From: Echinometra lucunter | Taxonomy: Eukaryota > Echinodermata > Echinoidea > Camarodonta > Echinometridae | Direction of reading: 5' to 3' | NCBI GenBank assembly: GCA_029962745.1 | Contig: CM057165.1 | Location: forward strand, 21,220,807-21,284,806 | Length of the DNA: 64,000 nt | Shown here: positions 12,118 through 25,100 of the stretch, one piece after another | How positions within the stretch are numbered: position 1 is the stretch's first letter | Layout: each line of letters opens with the position of its first letter | The notes under the pieces: model-generated | Told to the model about the DNA's origin: nothing | Database searches by the model: none | What the model saw: the letters and a program-made list of their open reading frames with translations, nothing else | Position numbers and translations under genes: made by a program

Positions 12118-12262
12118 GAGCCCGTTTCATAAAACTTCTCAGTAGCAACTGCCACATTTCTGTGGCATATGTGCTCTCATCCAATCAGATGCATGGATTT
12201 CAGTAGCTTATAACAGTTATTGCAACTTGTTATTGATAGCAAGTTTTATGAAATGGGGCCCA
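12118..12262. mobile_element. Short foldback element
   Basis: The left end GAGCCCGTTTCATAAAAC and the right end GTTTTATGAAATGGGGCCC are inverted. The inner text (GCATCTGATTGG-like, CAGTAGCTTATAACAG) resembles the elements at 10356 and 43447. Confidence 0.65.
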
Positions 12263-14237
12263 GATTAGATAGCAGAGAGTGAGAGATAAGGAGAAGGGAT
12301 ATTTTTGCAGATGTAGAGGCTCAGAGTTAATTGGAAGCACATCAAAAAATTATATGTGCTCGCAATTACATTCTATTAAATTGTACTGTATCTGTGTGCA
12401 GAAATGTGAATTGGAGGAAAATGCATCTGGAGATTAAGGTGTTCTTGAATAACGGAATTTGCTTTCTTTGCATTAAAAGAAAGCCTATAACTTTAATTTT
12501 AAAATGGTGTATATTAACATGTACATTATAAAGACAGAATAAGGAAGCACTAGCCATTCAAATATGATTTGACGGTTGTAAAAAGGACGAAATATTCCAA
12601 TATTTTATGATAGAATTCTATTTGAAAACAATGTCATATATTACATTTTCTAGTAATTTCAAGCCCCTACTCTCTTTTGAGCTTACTTTATCTTAAAATT
12701 CTTTCATTTGTTTAAAAAAAAAAAATACATGTAGAACTTTTTAAAATTCTGTATTATGGAAACTTGGTAAAAAAAAAAAAGAAGAAAGATGTAATTTGTC
12801 TATCATATAACTAAAACAGTCCAACAAATACCTAGTTGGTAAGAATCATTTTGTATGGAAAAGTTGTTTCGCTGGCTTCGAAAACATTAATTATCAGATT
12901 GTCTGACTCCCGTATACATGCATATCAAGGAGAACAAGACACAAAAAAACGCAGCATAAGAAACGATGTAGAAGGCTATATTTTCCACTCATTTGACACT
13001 TCTTTTAATTCTGCAAGAACTGAAGTCAAATAAATACACAAAATACATATACATGCAGTTGATCTGTTTGAAAAAGTGAAATATGGAATACTTATAGTAG
13101 GAATGATGCTAGGACGGAAATAGTTCTAAATACACATGTATTATACATATTCACATTAACAATAAATGCAAAGCTGAAAAATCTCTGAAAATATTATACA
13201 GTTATGTACAGGATTAACAGTTACATGGACTTGCAAGGATAACTTTGTTCTTGTTACAGTGACGGCTGCAAAATGTTGATCTTTGTGCATTGTTGTATAC
13301 ATGTTGGGTCATGTCTCTTTAATTGCTACTGTCCAATTCAAAATACCCATCATGACCAACTAAAGTTCACATGACAAAATTAAAATACATTTTCTCTTTC
13401 AAGTTTACTGTTTATTGTTATGTACAGTATCTAAATTATTCTAGGACTGAATTAATGCATTCTATAGTGGCGCATGAATTTATTCCTTTCTTCATGCAAT
13501 TAATTGCTACATTAATTATAAAAATATTTTGTTTTCTCTCTTCTTGATGTATTTGGGTTCGCACAAATGACTGGAAATTCATATGCATATTAAGGTATCA
13601 GCATCTTGGATACTCCACTATCACACAAACATATTGCCATATTCTTTTGATTCTACAAGCATGCAACAGGCCAGTCTAAAGTTCAAAGAAATGGACACAA
13701 CATTCTCAGGCACGATTTTAAATAATCAAGCTTCGGATCATGCACAGTGCTAGCGGAAGATGCGAGGTAACAAAGATGTAGAGGGAGGTATATTTACAGT
13801 AAAAGATCTAGACAAATGTTTTTTTTTTCTATAAATGACTACAGCGGGCAAAGTGTTAGAAATCAAGTTATACTTCACATACAACATTGAACATTCGTAT
13901 ATTTACAGTTTACAAGGAAGTTATAAATGAGAAGGGAGAAATAAGAGAGAGAGAGAGAGAGAGAGCGGGGGGGGGGGGGGAGCATATTTATAATAAAGTA
14001 TGTTGTAGGCACAATTTTCTTGAAAATATATGATTTTTGTACAGCAGCAATAAAGGCATACATTGATCTTAAAGTGATTACACAATGGTAAAAAATATTT
14101 TGATATATGATGAAGAATAGAATTCCAAGAAACATTACATTAAAAATATGATGATTTTTAATCGAAATCAATGCATTTTGGCTAATTTTATCATAAAAAG
14201 TCAAGAGCTGACCCCCAAAAATTTGAGGATGAGGTAT

Positions 14238-14365
14238 GACGTAAAGGTGGGTACCCAGCTTCGCGCATTGCAGTTGTGCTGCGCGCTAGACTGTACAATA
14301 TGTATTATACCTTGCGCGCATTTTGCTATAAGTGCGCGACAAGGTACCCACTTTGACGTCATTTT
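14238..14365. mobile_element. Short foldback element with GGTACC arms
   Basis: GACGTAAAGGTGGGTACC at the left is mirrored by GGTACCCACTTTGACGTC at the right. The centre contains further inverted GCGCGCA motifs. The outer limits are uncertain; related text continues to about 14410. Confidence 0.55.
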
Positions 14366-15450
14366 GACGTAAAAGTGGGTACCCAGTTGAAACTGGGTCA
14401 CAGCTGAGGGGTCAAAAATATCCTGAAATCTTACCACATTTGGGGGTTTCCTTGGCAACACGACTTTTAAAAAAACTTTAGGCAGATGATTTTCTGCTAA
14501 CAAAATCATGCTCTTTCAAATGAGCTAACATTGTTTCAGCATTGGGTACCCCCTTTAATATCTATTGCAATATGAAAGAGAGAAAGTTTGTTCAAAAATA
14601 TCACGCAATATCAATTCATGACAAATAAATCATCCTAAAGCTCAAGTTTATAGTGCAAAGAAAATATTCAGTTCATTAGAATTTCATGACTTACAATCAG
14701 AATATTGCTTTTCTCATATTAGTCCTATGAGCTACATAAGACACATACATTTTGATTTTTTGCATAGAGAAAGATTGCATAGCTACATAATGAATACCAT
14801 CTACAGTATAATCATTCCTGGGTCATTATGGACTGCATGAGTTTCTGCACTGTTCCTATCAAACAATATGTTCAGTTACTATGCTACTTTTCCCCTGAAA
14901 GAAAATTTTCAAGGGGAATACTACTGGATAAAATCAACCACATCGCCATAATAGCATTCAAATTATTGCTCTGCTTTTTTTCTTAAGAATATCATAATAT
15001 AAAATGAGAAAAACTTAAGAGATAATTAGATTGCATATCAATTAGGAATACAGCAGGCACTACCACTTGATACAGATTATTTCAGTCCAATTTCAAAACT
15101 ACAATTCATGAATCTCAAACTCAGAAAAACTGAAAATGAGAGAATCTTATATGAATATTACAACAGGTGCTTCACAGTTTATTATAAAGCATATTTGTTA
15201 GGCTTTAATGCTGTATGTTATCACAGATTTGTTTGGGAAAATCCTTACACATTAATTTTGCAATAAATCCATAACTAAAACAATTCTAAAAATATAATCC
15301 TACATGGACTTTATGGATCAGTATATGTCTCCAATATGTTGAACATTCATTCATCAGTTTATCAATACACATCTAAGACAACAAGAATTTTAACAGAAAA
15401 TCCTTTCTTTCGGTGCTCAATTTACGCCGTAATCAGAATAGGCAATTTGT

Positions 15451-15922
15451 TCACTTCTTTCTTGACTTTGTTGACCCTCTAGAACTGACTGACGTTCTGG
15501 ATGTTGGGCGAGATGGCGAGGCGCTGGAGCCTGAGGTCTTCCTACCTGGTGTAGGTGGAGGTGACGGAGTGATGGTGGGCGTGGGGAGGGGCCCGACACC
15601 TGCTACATTAGGCCTCATCAGGGGTGTTGACTGCGCCCCCATGGTATCCTTGGTGAAACTGGTGAGGGGTGTCTCTGCAGGGGACATCATGGTTGATCCA
15701 GGGGCAGTTGTTGTGGCTTCCTCAGTGATTGGGGCCTCGGGGGCCGTCTTAGGGGGTTCTGTCGAAGTGCCCTGTGCTGGGCCAGGGGTCACGCTGGCCG
15801 CAGGGATGGCTGGAGTGGCGCTCTTGCGTTCATATGCACGCATGCGTTCTTGAAGAGTCTTGAGCTCTTCCTCAAGTTCCTGGACTTTCTCTTCTGCTGT
15901 CTGGGCTCTCTCTTCAGTTGAA
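15451..15922 (-). CDS. AXDND1: AXDND1 exon 27 (terminal)
   Basis: This is 472 nt with a TTTAG acceptor, ending in TGA at 15451-15453. It opens with a coiled coil (STEERAQTAEEKVQELEEEL, then KTLQERMRAYERK) and continues as a long Pro/Thr/Ser/Ala-rich tail ending in a basic RTSVSSRGSTKSRKK. The tail is probably disordered; the basic end could bind microtubules or nucleic acid, but nothing shows this directly. Confidence 0.85.
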
Positions 15923-18900
15923 CTAAAGTCATAGTTGAAAAACGAAAGCCAAGTTGAAAACTAAATGACTAAAATCAAACTAAGAACAATCTAGAATACT
16001 TCAATTCTTTCCTTAAACCCATTATTTCAACATTTACATGAATACTGAGTAGAATAAAACAGCCCACACAATTGAATGTATCTAGCACAAATAAGGAACC
16101 AAACAGATTTTTAAAAAGCACCATAAGTGTTGAACTTAACTACATGTTCATCTTTCAAGCACATCATCATTTGTAGTTTCCATTATCAAATAACAATATC
16201 AGTGCAATTCTACTTATGCATTCACATGCATTTTTTTTTTTTTTTAATGATAATGATGCAAGTGACATAGTGAAAGTATTTTTATCTACAATTTGTTTTA
16301 AATCTGGTACAGGGATTTATGCTGTGATAAATACTCTTTAATAAAAATACTACAAACATTTCAAGACCTGATGTAACTTTTCAATTCCTTTACGATCCAA
16401 AATGCAAAAAGACATGAAACTGTCCTGGAAAAATAACTTACAGCAGCTGCTGCTGAAGGCTTTTGACAGCTGTGAGAGCCTCATAAGCCTTAGATGTATC
16501 TGGCGTCTTTGAGGCAGCATCTAAAACCTTGGCAGGGGTGGATTCTTGAGGAGCTGACTGGAATTAGAAAGGTATTTGACAACAGCTTATGAATATTGAG
16601 TTGATTATTAAGGTGCATTTATGTAATTTGAAAATAAAACGCAATTAAATTTACAGTTATAGCTACGTATGTAATGATTTGCACTCTTCTGCATTATTAG
16701 AGAGAGTTTTTCTGGTTTTAGGGCCATTACCTCTGTTATTGCACTTTGTTTCAAGTGGAAAAGGCACTCACAATGTTACATAAGATGGGTTACTTGAAAG
16801 AAGGTTTCTGATTGGTCAGATTTGCTTATTGCATAATTTGTTATATGGCCATGACTGTGCAATATAAGTAGACAGGTGGTCATTCTAAACAAGTACATGT
16901 AGTAGCTAAAGCAGGTTTTATTGTAGTTTACTTTCCTCATACTTTTTATATCCTACATTCTCTCATGTCATTCCTTTTGATCATCAGGCCAATCCCTTGC
17001 AGACTTCTTCTTCTTTCTGTTATTTTTTTTTTTCTTTCCGATATTCTACCACTTAATATCTTATGCTCTGAATCAACATTGCACTTATTACTGTAAAAAC
17101 AGAAACCTTCGCAATACATTAATTTCCATGGATTTCGCGCTATTTTCGGCAAGGCCGAATCCTAGAACTCAAGACTAGATGAATCTTCAACCACGCGTGG
17201 TCGAACTTTATGCCTCCGCCATTACCAGATTACCAGAAATAAATGGCACTTCATGTTGCTTTATTTTCATTTATACAATGACATCTTTGACCTTGACCTT
17301 TGACCTTGTGACCCCCAAATCTAATGAGAGCATTGCCCTTTCCATATGCATACATGAGCCAAGTTTGTTGAACCGTCAAATGGTTTCTGAGTTATCACAA
17401 GAACGAACCATTTCTATGTACATAATGACCTCTATAACCTTTGACCTTTGACCTTGAGACTCCAAAATCTAATCAGATGATTGTCCCTTCCATATGCATA
17501 CCTGTGCCAAGTTTGAGGTTGATCGGTCAAATGGTTGTTGAGTTATGGTGAAAACGAACCATTTCTATGTACATAATGACCTCTATGACCTTTGACCTTT
17601 GACCTTGTGACCCAAAAATCTAATAGATCATTGTCCCTTCCATGTGCATACATGAGCCAAGTTTGAAGCCAATCTGTCAAATGGTTCTTAAGTTATGGCA
17701 AGAACGAGCCATTTTTATGTGTATTATTACCTCTATGACCTTGACCTTTGACCTTGAGACTCAAAAATCTAATCAGATCATTGTCCCTCCCATATGCATA
17801 CCTGTGCCAAGTTTGAGGTTGATCGGTCAAATGGTTGTTGAGTTATGGTGAAAACGAACTATTTCTATGTGTATTATTATCTCTATGACCTTGACCTTTG
17901 ACCTTGAGACTCCAAAATCTAATCAGATCATTGTCCCTCCCATATGCATACATGAGCCACGTTTGAAGTTGATCCGTCAAACGGTTCTTAAGTTATCGTG
18001 AGAACGAAAACAGGACGGACGGACGTATGGACGGACGGACGGACGGACGGACGGACGACCAAAAACATAATGCCTCTGGCAACCACCTACGGTGGGCGGA
18101 GGCATAAAAATATTAGCACGATTTTGTATGCATTGAAATATCACAACAAAATCCTACACTTTTGCAAGTGAGTAATAATTTGTGCAGCACGAATTCATAA
18201 CCCGCGAATAAGTTCTTGGGTCGCTCAGCATGAAAATTTAATCACATGAAAATAACAGCATTTACGGTACCTGTGGGGGTGGCTGATCTTTGTTTTCTTC
18301 TAGGCTTTGCGTCCAGACATTTTGATCAAATCCCAGGACCTGCATCTCATTCATATTAACCAGGTCATCTGCACCTGGAGTAGAGCCTGGCAAGACAGAA
18401 CGTTGACTCTGGGCTGTTGATGGAGTCTAAGCACAAACAAGGGGAAAAAGTGGAAAGCATAGTGAAGGAATCAAATTTCTTGAAGCTCAGGTAATGCATT
18501 GCACATAGCTGACATTGTAACCCTTAACAAACATAACATATCCTCTGTAAGTAAGTCATAAAATGAACACAATTTGGATGAAAGAAAAATTGGGTTGACC
18601 TTAATTCATTAAAAAAAAAAAATAGTGAGGTCATGAAGATGGCCACTTACCTGAATCTGATTCCCAGTGGCTGGTCTCTGGGCTGCTGCAGGTGCTGCTA
18701 CAGGAGCCGCCAATGGGGCAGCAATGGGGGCTGTGGATGGAGCCCCTGACTTAGGCGTATCCAGGCGCTGTTGGGTGGCCTGGGTATCAGCAGTGCCTGG
18801 GGGTCGGTCAGCAGTGCCAGGGGGTGCTGTTGTGGGGGTTTCAGTTCCTACAAGCTGTCGGGAGAAGGGTGAAATGATAAAGGTAGTAGTGAGTGGTGTA

Positions 18901-19128
18901 TGGCCGAGTCCTGAATATCCTCTGTTGAGTGCATAGTAAACTTTCTTGATCCAAGACTGTCCTTAATGCTCTTTAATATATGAATGCTTCTTCTTCTTCT
19001 CTTCTCTTCACCTCTCTTTCTTTTTTTTTCTTTCTTTCTTCCTTTTACTTTTTCTCCTCCTCCTCTTTCTTCTTCTCCTTCTTCTGCTTGTTCTTCTTCT
19101 TCTTCTTCTTCTTTCTTCCTCTTCTTCT

Positions 19129-19163
<35 letters not shown>

Positions 19164-22100
19164 TTCCTCATTTTCCTCCTCTCCTTCTCCCTCTTCCTCC
19201 ACTCCTTCTTTTTCTTCTTTCCCTTTTTTCTGAATTTCTTGCCCTCTCTTCAATTTCCCCTCAATCTATCCTTTTCCTTCAACTGCTCAAAATGTGAACC
19301 AGTTTGCCAATCCTTTTCTTACTCCTTTATCTGCCCATTCTCTTTCCCTGTCCCATCTCTCCTCTCTCTCTCTCATCTCTCTCTCTCTTTCCCTCTCCCA
19401 TTCTGTCTATCCTCAAAGCTCTTGACCCCTAACTACAGATTAATCCCTCTTTCTTCCTCACCTCTCCTCTATCAGGCATGCCAGGGGTAAAGGCCGATGT
19501 TCGACTCTCTGCCCTGGCATCCAGTCCCTGCGCCCCATCAGGAACATGGAGGGGTGTGGGTAGCTCCTCCCCTCCTAGTCTTGCCATCTCCACACTGCGC
19601 AGCTCATCCATGAGGATGGTAGCCATGTGGATCCACTCCCCGCATTCTGACTTTATCTTCTTCAGGTCTCGGTACTCGTGGTCCGCGTCAGGTTCCCCAT
19701 CATCGATTTTCTGCTGCATTTCAGCTGAAACGATGCTTGAACAGCAGCTGCAACAAACAAACAAAAACAATTTCAGAATAAGCTCATTTTCAAAGTACAT
19801 TTAAATCTTGATTTTTCCAAGGACTTGGTACTCCTGGATAGCATTTTATTCCCTCTCACCAATCTCCTGCTGTTTCTCTGCTGACACTATGCTTGAACAG
19901 CAACTATAGAAAAAAAAGAGTAACCCTTGATAAGAGGGATTTTTTCTTTAACCCATTCGTGACAGGAATTATTAAAGCCTAATTTGATCAGCTTTTATTC
20001 TTCAAATTGGCAACACCAACATTTTTATTTTAGTGCTACATTTTTCTTATAAAACGTCATGTATCTGAAATGAATATAAATTGACAGAAATTATGATGAG
20101 GAGTCAAAAAGTTGCCAATTTGCAGGGGAAAACGGTGATTTCAAACTTTCTATCACATTGCCAATTTAAGGATTTTAATGCTTATTTTCCTTTAAAAAAT
20201 TTTCAGCATCAAACAACGAATATTAATGCAACCAAAATGGGCACAGTTTGTGTAGAATTTTTTGCTCTTTCTGCTCATTTACTTGGTATAATTTTTAGGG
20301 CTCTGCATCAAAAGTTATTAGGTCAAACCACAAAATGTGGACCTCTGTCACGAATGGGTTAATACATAAAATTAATTACATAAAGGTTAAAATTTGCACA
20401 TTGTTAAACACCAGTAATTCAATAGAGCTACTGACATCTGACTTATTCGTAGAATAGCCCACAAAATAGCTGGCTATTTCTGACACGTCCTCATCAGCTC
20501 GAGCTTCAAGGGCTGGCTTGTCCATCCCATCACACACAAGCTCCAACATCAGGCTATAACTTGAGATAGAATGCAATAGATGGAGCTCGAGCTGATGTGG
20601 ACACAGTTGCATGCTTCAGTTGAGTTCAGGCTAATATGCCAGATCCACAAGTAGCGGGCTATTTTTTATCCTCGAGCTGATGAAGACCCACTTAATAATG
20701 ACATTTCCAAGTACCTTGTAATGTAGTTAGAGAATGCAGTAATGCGATCAAAGAGAACTACAGCCTTCTCCTGTATCTTGGTGAGGCTCCAAGCACTGGC
20801 CATGCAGGCGTCAACGACCTCCTGAGGACTCTCCGGAGGGTTAGGGGCCAGACGAAGTAGGACCTGGATCATCCAGTGGACCATGTCTGAATGAAGGACC
20901 GAAACCTGGCAAACAAACAAACAAACAACTTTACAGAAATAACTAATAAAAGAAACATTTACTAATGGGAATTTGTCATTTTGAATCGCGATAATCATTT
21001 CAACATTTCCTAGTATAAGTTGTGATGCATATCCAGACGGGGGCCACTGCTGGTCAAAACTGTGGGCACAATTGACTATATATATTCCATGTAACTACAC
21101 ACATAAGGCAACGGATGGCTAATTTTGAGAATCACATACGAAAAATAGATCCTTGGTGATCTCTGAGCCTGTCCTACACTCATCAACATCGTCTCAAGGT
21201 TTGGAGCAGTTTTGAAACAGTTTTTTAAACAGAGGCCATTGCTCCTTGGAGTAGTCAACAGATCTATGTATATATTATGTCCAGTGCAGTGCATATGTAT
21301 AAAGTGAATCTGTCCTGTGAATATCTGGCATGCTAAATTCTGGTTCTACATGTAAACTGTTAAACTGATGATCAGTAGCAGCCTCTGACACGTTACTCAC
21401 TTGTTCAAGCAGCTTAGAATCCTGGCTATCGATGCCATTGATGGTTGTAGAAACCCATTTCTGAGCAAGTCTGAACACATCTTCCTGGTTCATGCTGTAA
21501 AGACAAAAATAGAGAAATAATTCCCTAAAAATACAGAAATCACAATCTGGACACTGGAGAGCTCGCTAGATTATAGATAAGTAATCAGCGGACCTACAGC
21601 AGTAAGGACTGTCCAGAAGATTTGGTGACTGAGGATTAATGCCTGAGTCACCAAAGAACCTAAGAACTGGCATGGTTTCAAACCTCTAAAGCCCAGAGCA
21701 CACTGAACGATCCGACTGCGACCCGATTTTCGAACAAATGACATTTTGCATTAAATATGAAAGTTTAAACAAGTAAATTATCTTATTTGAAGTTCGAAAT
21801 AATGATACAAATACTAAAATTGAAATTTTGGTTAACTGCAAGCCTTGAGGTTGGAGTAAAGGCCAAATCGGCTTCAAATCTTAGCAGATTGCAAGATTGC
21901 TATGATGTCAATACGATTTGGAATTGAATTTGCTTTTATTTCTACAGGGAGGCTCGCAATAGCCCGGAATTTCGATTTTAGTGTTCATACGACTATTCGG
22001 AACTTTGATCATTACGATTTTACATGTTTGAATGTTCACGTCAAATGCTATAACAATTTTTTCCATAATCGGATCGCAGTCAGATCGTGCAGTGTGCGCC

Positions 22101-25100
22101 AGGTTTAAGACATCCAAGACCACTGGTTTACCTCTGAGCAACTAACCATCACCATTTCGTGATGCTCTGCAATCAAAGTCTGTACTTCTTTTTTTTCTAA
22201 TTCTAAACCCAAGACTTCTGANNNNNNNNNNNNNNNNNNNNNNNNNNNNNNNNNNNNNNNNNNNNNNNNNNNNNNNNNNNNNNNNNNNNNNNNNNNNNNN
22301 NNNNNNNNNNNNNNNNNNNNNNNNNNNNNNNNNNNNNNNNNNNNNNNNNNNNNNNNNNNNNNNNNNNNNNNNNNNNNNNNNNNNNNNNNNNNNNNNNNNN
22401 NNNNNNNNNNNNNNNNNNNNNNNNNNNNNNNNNNNNNNNNNNNNNNNNNNNNNNNNNNNNNNNNNNNNNNNNNNNNNNNNNNNNNNNNNNNNNNNNNNNN
22501 NNNNNNNNNNNNNNNNNNNNNNNNNNNNNNNNNNNNNNNNNNNNNNNNNNNNNNNNNNNNNNNNNNNNNNNNNNNNNNNNNNNNNNNNNNNNNNNNNNNN
22601 NNNNNNNNNNNNNNNNNNNNNNNNNNNNNNNNNNNNNNNNNNNNNNNNNNNNNNNNNNNNNNNNNNNNNNNNNNNNNNNNNNNNNNNNNNNNNNNNNNNN
22701 NNNNNNNNNNNNNNNNNNNNNAAACCCAAGACTTCTGAGTTACATGTACAAGATCACTGTTCCAAAACTGAGCCATCATCTCTCTCTCTTATTGCTACAT
22801 AATCTAGTTTCTTTTTCCATCTAACGTCTTTTGGCAAACATCATCCACATTTGCCACTCTCCACCCAGGTGTTAAATGTCAATGTAATCAGATTAGCATG
22901 TGTGCGCTTGTAAAATGGTGCCTGGCAAGAAAACTCTCCAGGGAGTGGAGATAGTGCACTTTATGTGTGGAACAGTAATTGAATCCAATGACCGGGGTAA
23001 TAATGATTACATGTAAAGTGCTTAGAAACGTAGTATTAAGCGCTATATAAATGTTTAACTAACTGTTATTATATTATTATTATTTCAAATCTCCCTCAGT
23101 TGGTACTTACGGATTGAAAGGTTTGCTTCTGCCTTATCATCCTCCGACTGCTCTGAGCCGATGTTGTGTTCCACCTCGTTGATTGTGGTGACCCAGTCAG
23201 AGAAGAGTTCGTAGAGCCGTAGCCACTCAGCTTCCATGGGCATAGCACCCCCGTTCAAGATGCTGTTTAGCTTGGTGTCCCAGCTCTCAAGAGCATTGGT
23301 GATTTGGATGAAGCCTTTCGCAGTGCCTGGAGAAAGAAAGGTTTTTAAGATTCATGCTTGAACAATTTCACGGATCACCCCTTTTTATTACGAGATCTCC
23401 ACTGGCTACCAGTACGCCAAAGGATATCATTCTAAATTCTGATGATTGTGTATAAGACTCTCATTGGTCAAGCCCCCAGTTATACTGCTGAACTTTCGAA
23501 ACTCAAATCTCAAAAACATACCCGCAACCTCCGTAGTTCCCAAGATAACTTGCTACTACAAATCCCTTCATATCAAACTTAAGCAACACTGGGAGATAGA
23601 GCATTTGCTTGTGCAGCCCCCAAACTGTGGAATTCCTTACCATTCGAAATCAGAAAAATCACCATCTTTAAATATCTTTAAATCAAACCTTAAAGCACAT
23701 TTTTTCACACACCTGTAGGCTGTAACCGTCCACAGATGAAGTATTTTTAAACACAACAGGAGCTCTTGCAGCAGAGTAGTATATATTTATATAGTTTTGT
23801 GCTTTACAAATGTTACATTATTATTGAGCATAGGTACACCACAGGGAGGCTGTACCATAATAATTCTCCTTCAGTAATTGCCACACCGTTACCTAAATTC
23901 AACCCTAGACCAAACACTACAGTTAACTCTAACCCTAACCCGAATCCAATCGAAAAAAACCTATTGCTACCTAAACCCCAACCCCCTCTATTTTACATAA
24001 TAAACACCTGAGTAAAGTAAATCAAGCAAAATTCAGATGACCCACAGAGCATGTGGTAACTGCCAAGACCATTTCATCATGATCCTTGATGTAAAAGAAG
24101 TAATTTGTAGTCAGGGTCAAAATGTTTGTCAAGAATACAAGGGTAAGAAAGGATTTATGAAACTGCATAATTGCCTTAAAGTAATGAAAACACAAATTTT
24201 CCATCCCAATAAAATGAGCAACACTATGGGTTTTCAGCAACTTTCTTAAGAGCTAAGATGTTAATGCAGTATTGTTTTTTTTTCTATAACATTTACTTAC
24301 CATTTTCTCCATTCACTCTGATGTGGAACTGTTTGCATATAGCCTCACAAACCTAATAACCAAATCAAGATAACAGCACGATAATGATGGAATGTATTGT
24401 GCAATTATAATCTTTGATGACACACAGTATTCTTGATAATGGATCAATGTGACTTGAAGAGGGACTGTTAAATCAGACTGCTACCCGCTTAGGGTTAGGC
24501 AATCCATACATAAAATAAATGGCTTACCCTGACAAGTTCATGAAAGCTCTCTCAAAAGTTTATCTTAAAAGATTACAAACCAGAGGACGTCAGTCTTCAA
24601 AACAGACCAGTTTGAGTTACCTCTCTACACCATTGCAAGTTTTTCTTCTTCTTTTTTTTTTCAATAAGACTTAAGAGTTACAAACACCATAAGTCATCTC
24701 TTTTTTCTAATATATTACACATTATAAAATCATTGACTTTCATTCATTACAAAATTATCTTTCCATTTAGCTTTTAGAATTCAAAACAAATTTTTCACTC
24801 TCCATTGTGCACTTTTCTGATGATTCAGATCCTCCAAAATAATCTTATGGACCCAAACAATGAAAGTGAAGCCTGATTATCCATCAAGAATTTCCACTGT
24901 AATTTACACATACATATATCTCCAAGTACAAATACAAGGACACAAAAATAACATGAACAAAAAAAAAAAAAAAATACAACCAAAAATTGACTGTTGTGCA
25001 ATAAGTGTGATGGAGTTAATAATATAAAAAGAAAAATGAAGATGAAAAAATAAATGTGGTAAATTATTTTTTTTTTTTTAAATCTCATGACATTACCATG

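Larger units (their letters stand above)
8667..15450. other. Convergent intergenic region and 3' UTRs
   Basis: No convincing gene is visible. It should include the 3' UTR of PRPF38B at the left and of AXDND1 at the right; a possible AXDND1 polyadenylation hexamer on the - strand lies at 15178-15183. The rest holds small foldback elements (10356-10497, 10667-10859, 12118-12262, 14238-14365), a C-run near 11790 and a GA/G tract near 13945-13981. Confidence 0.6.

Noticed and set aside
15413..15853. Long + strand open frame opposite AXDND1 exon 27
   Set aside because: Antisense shadow of the Pro/Ala/Thr-rich coding exon, Gly/Val-rich and without homology.
18980..19490. Overlapping Leu/Phe-rich and Glu/Arg-rich frames
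   Set aside because: Translations of the TTC/GAA tract only.
23446..23718. 90-residue + strand protein
   Set aside because: Out-of-frame reading of a decayed LINE C-terminus with stops and frameshifts in the true frame.
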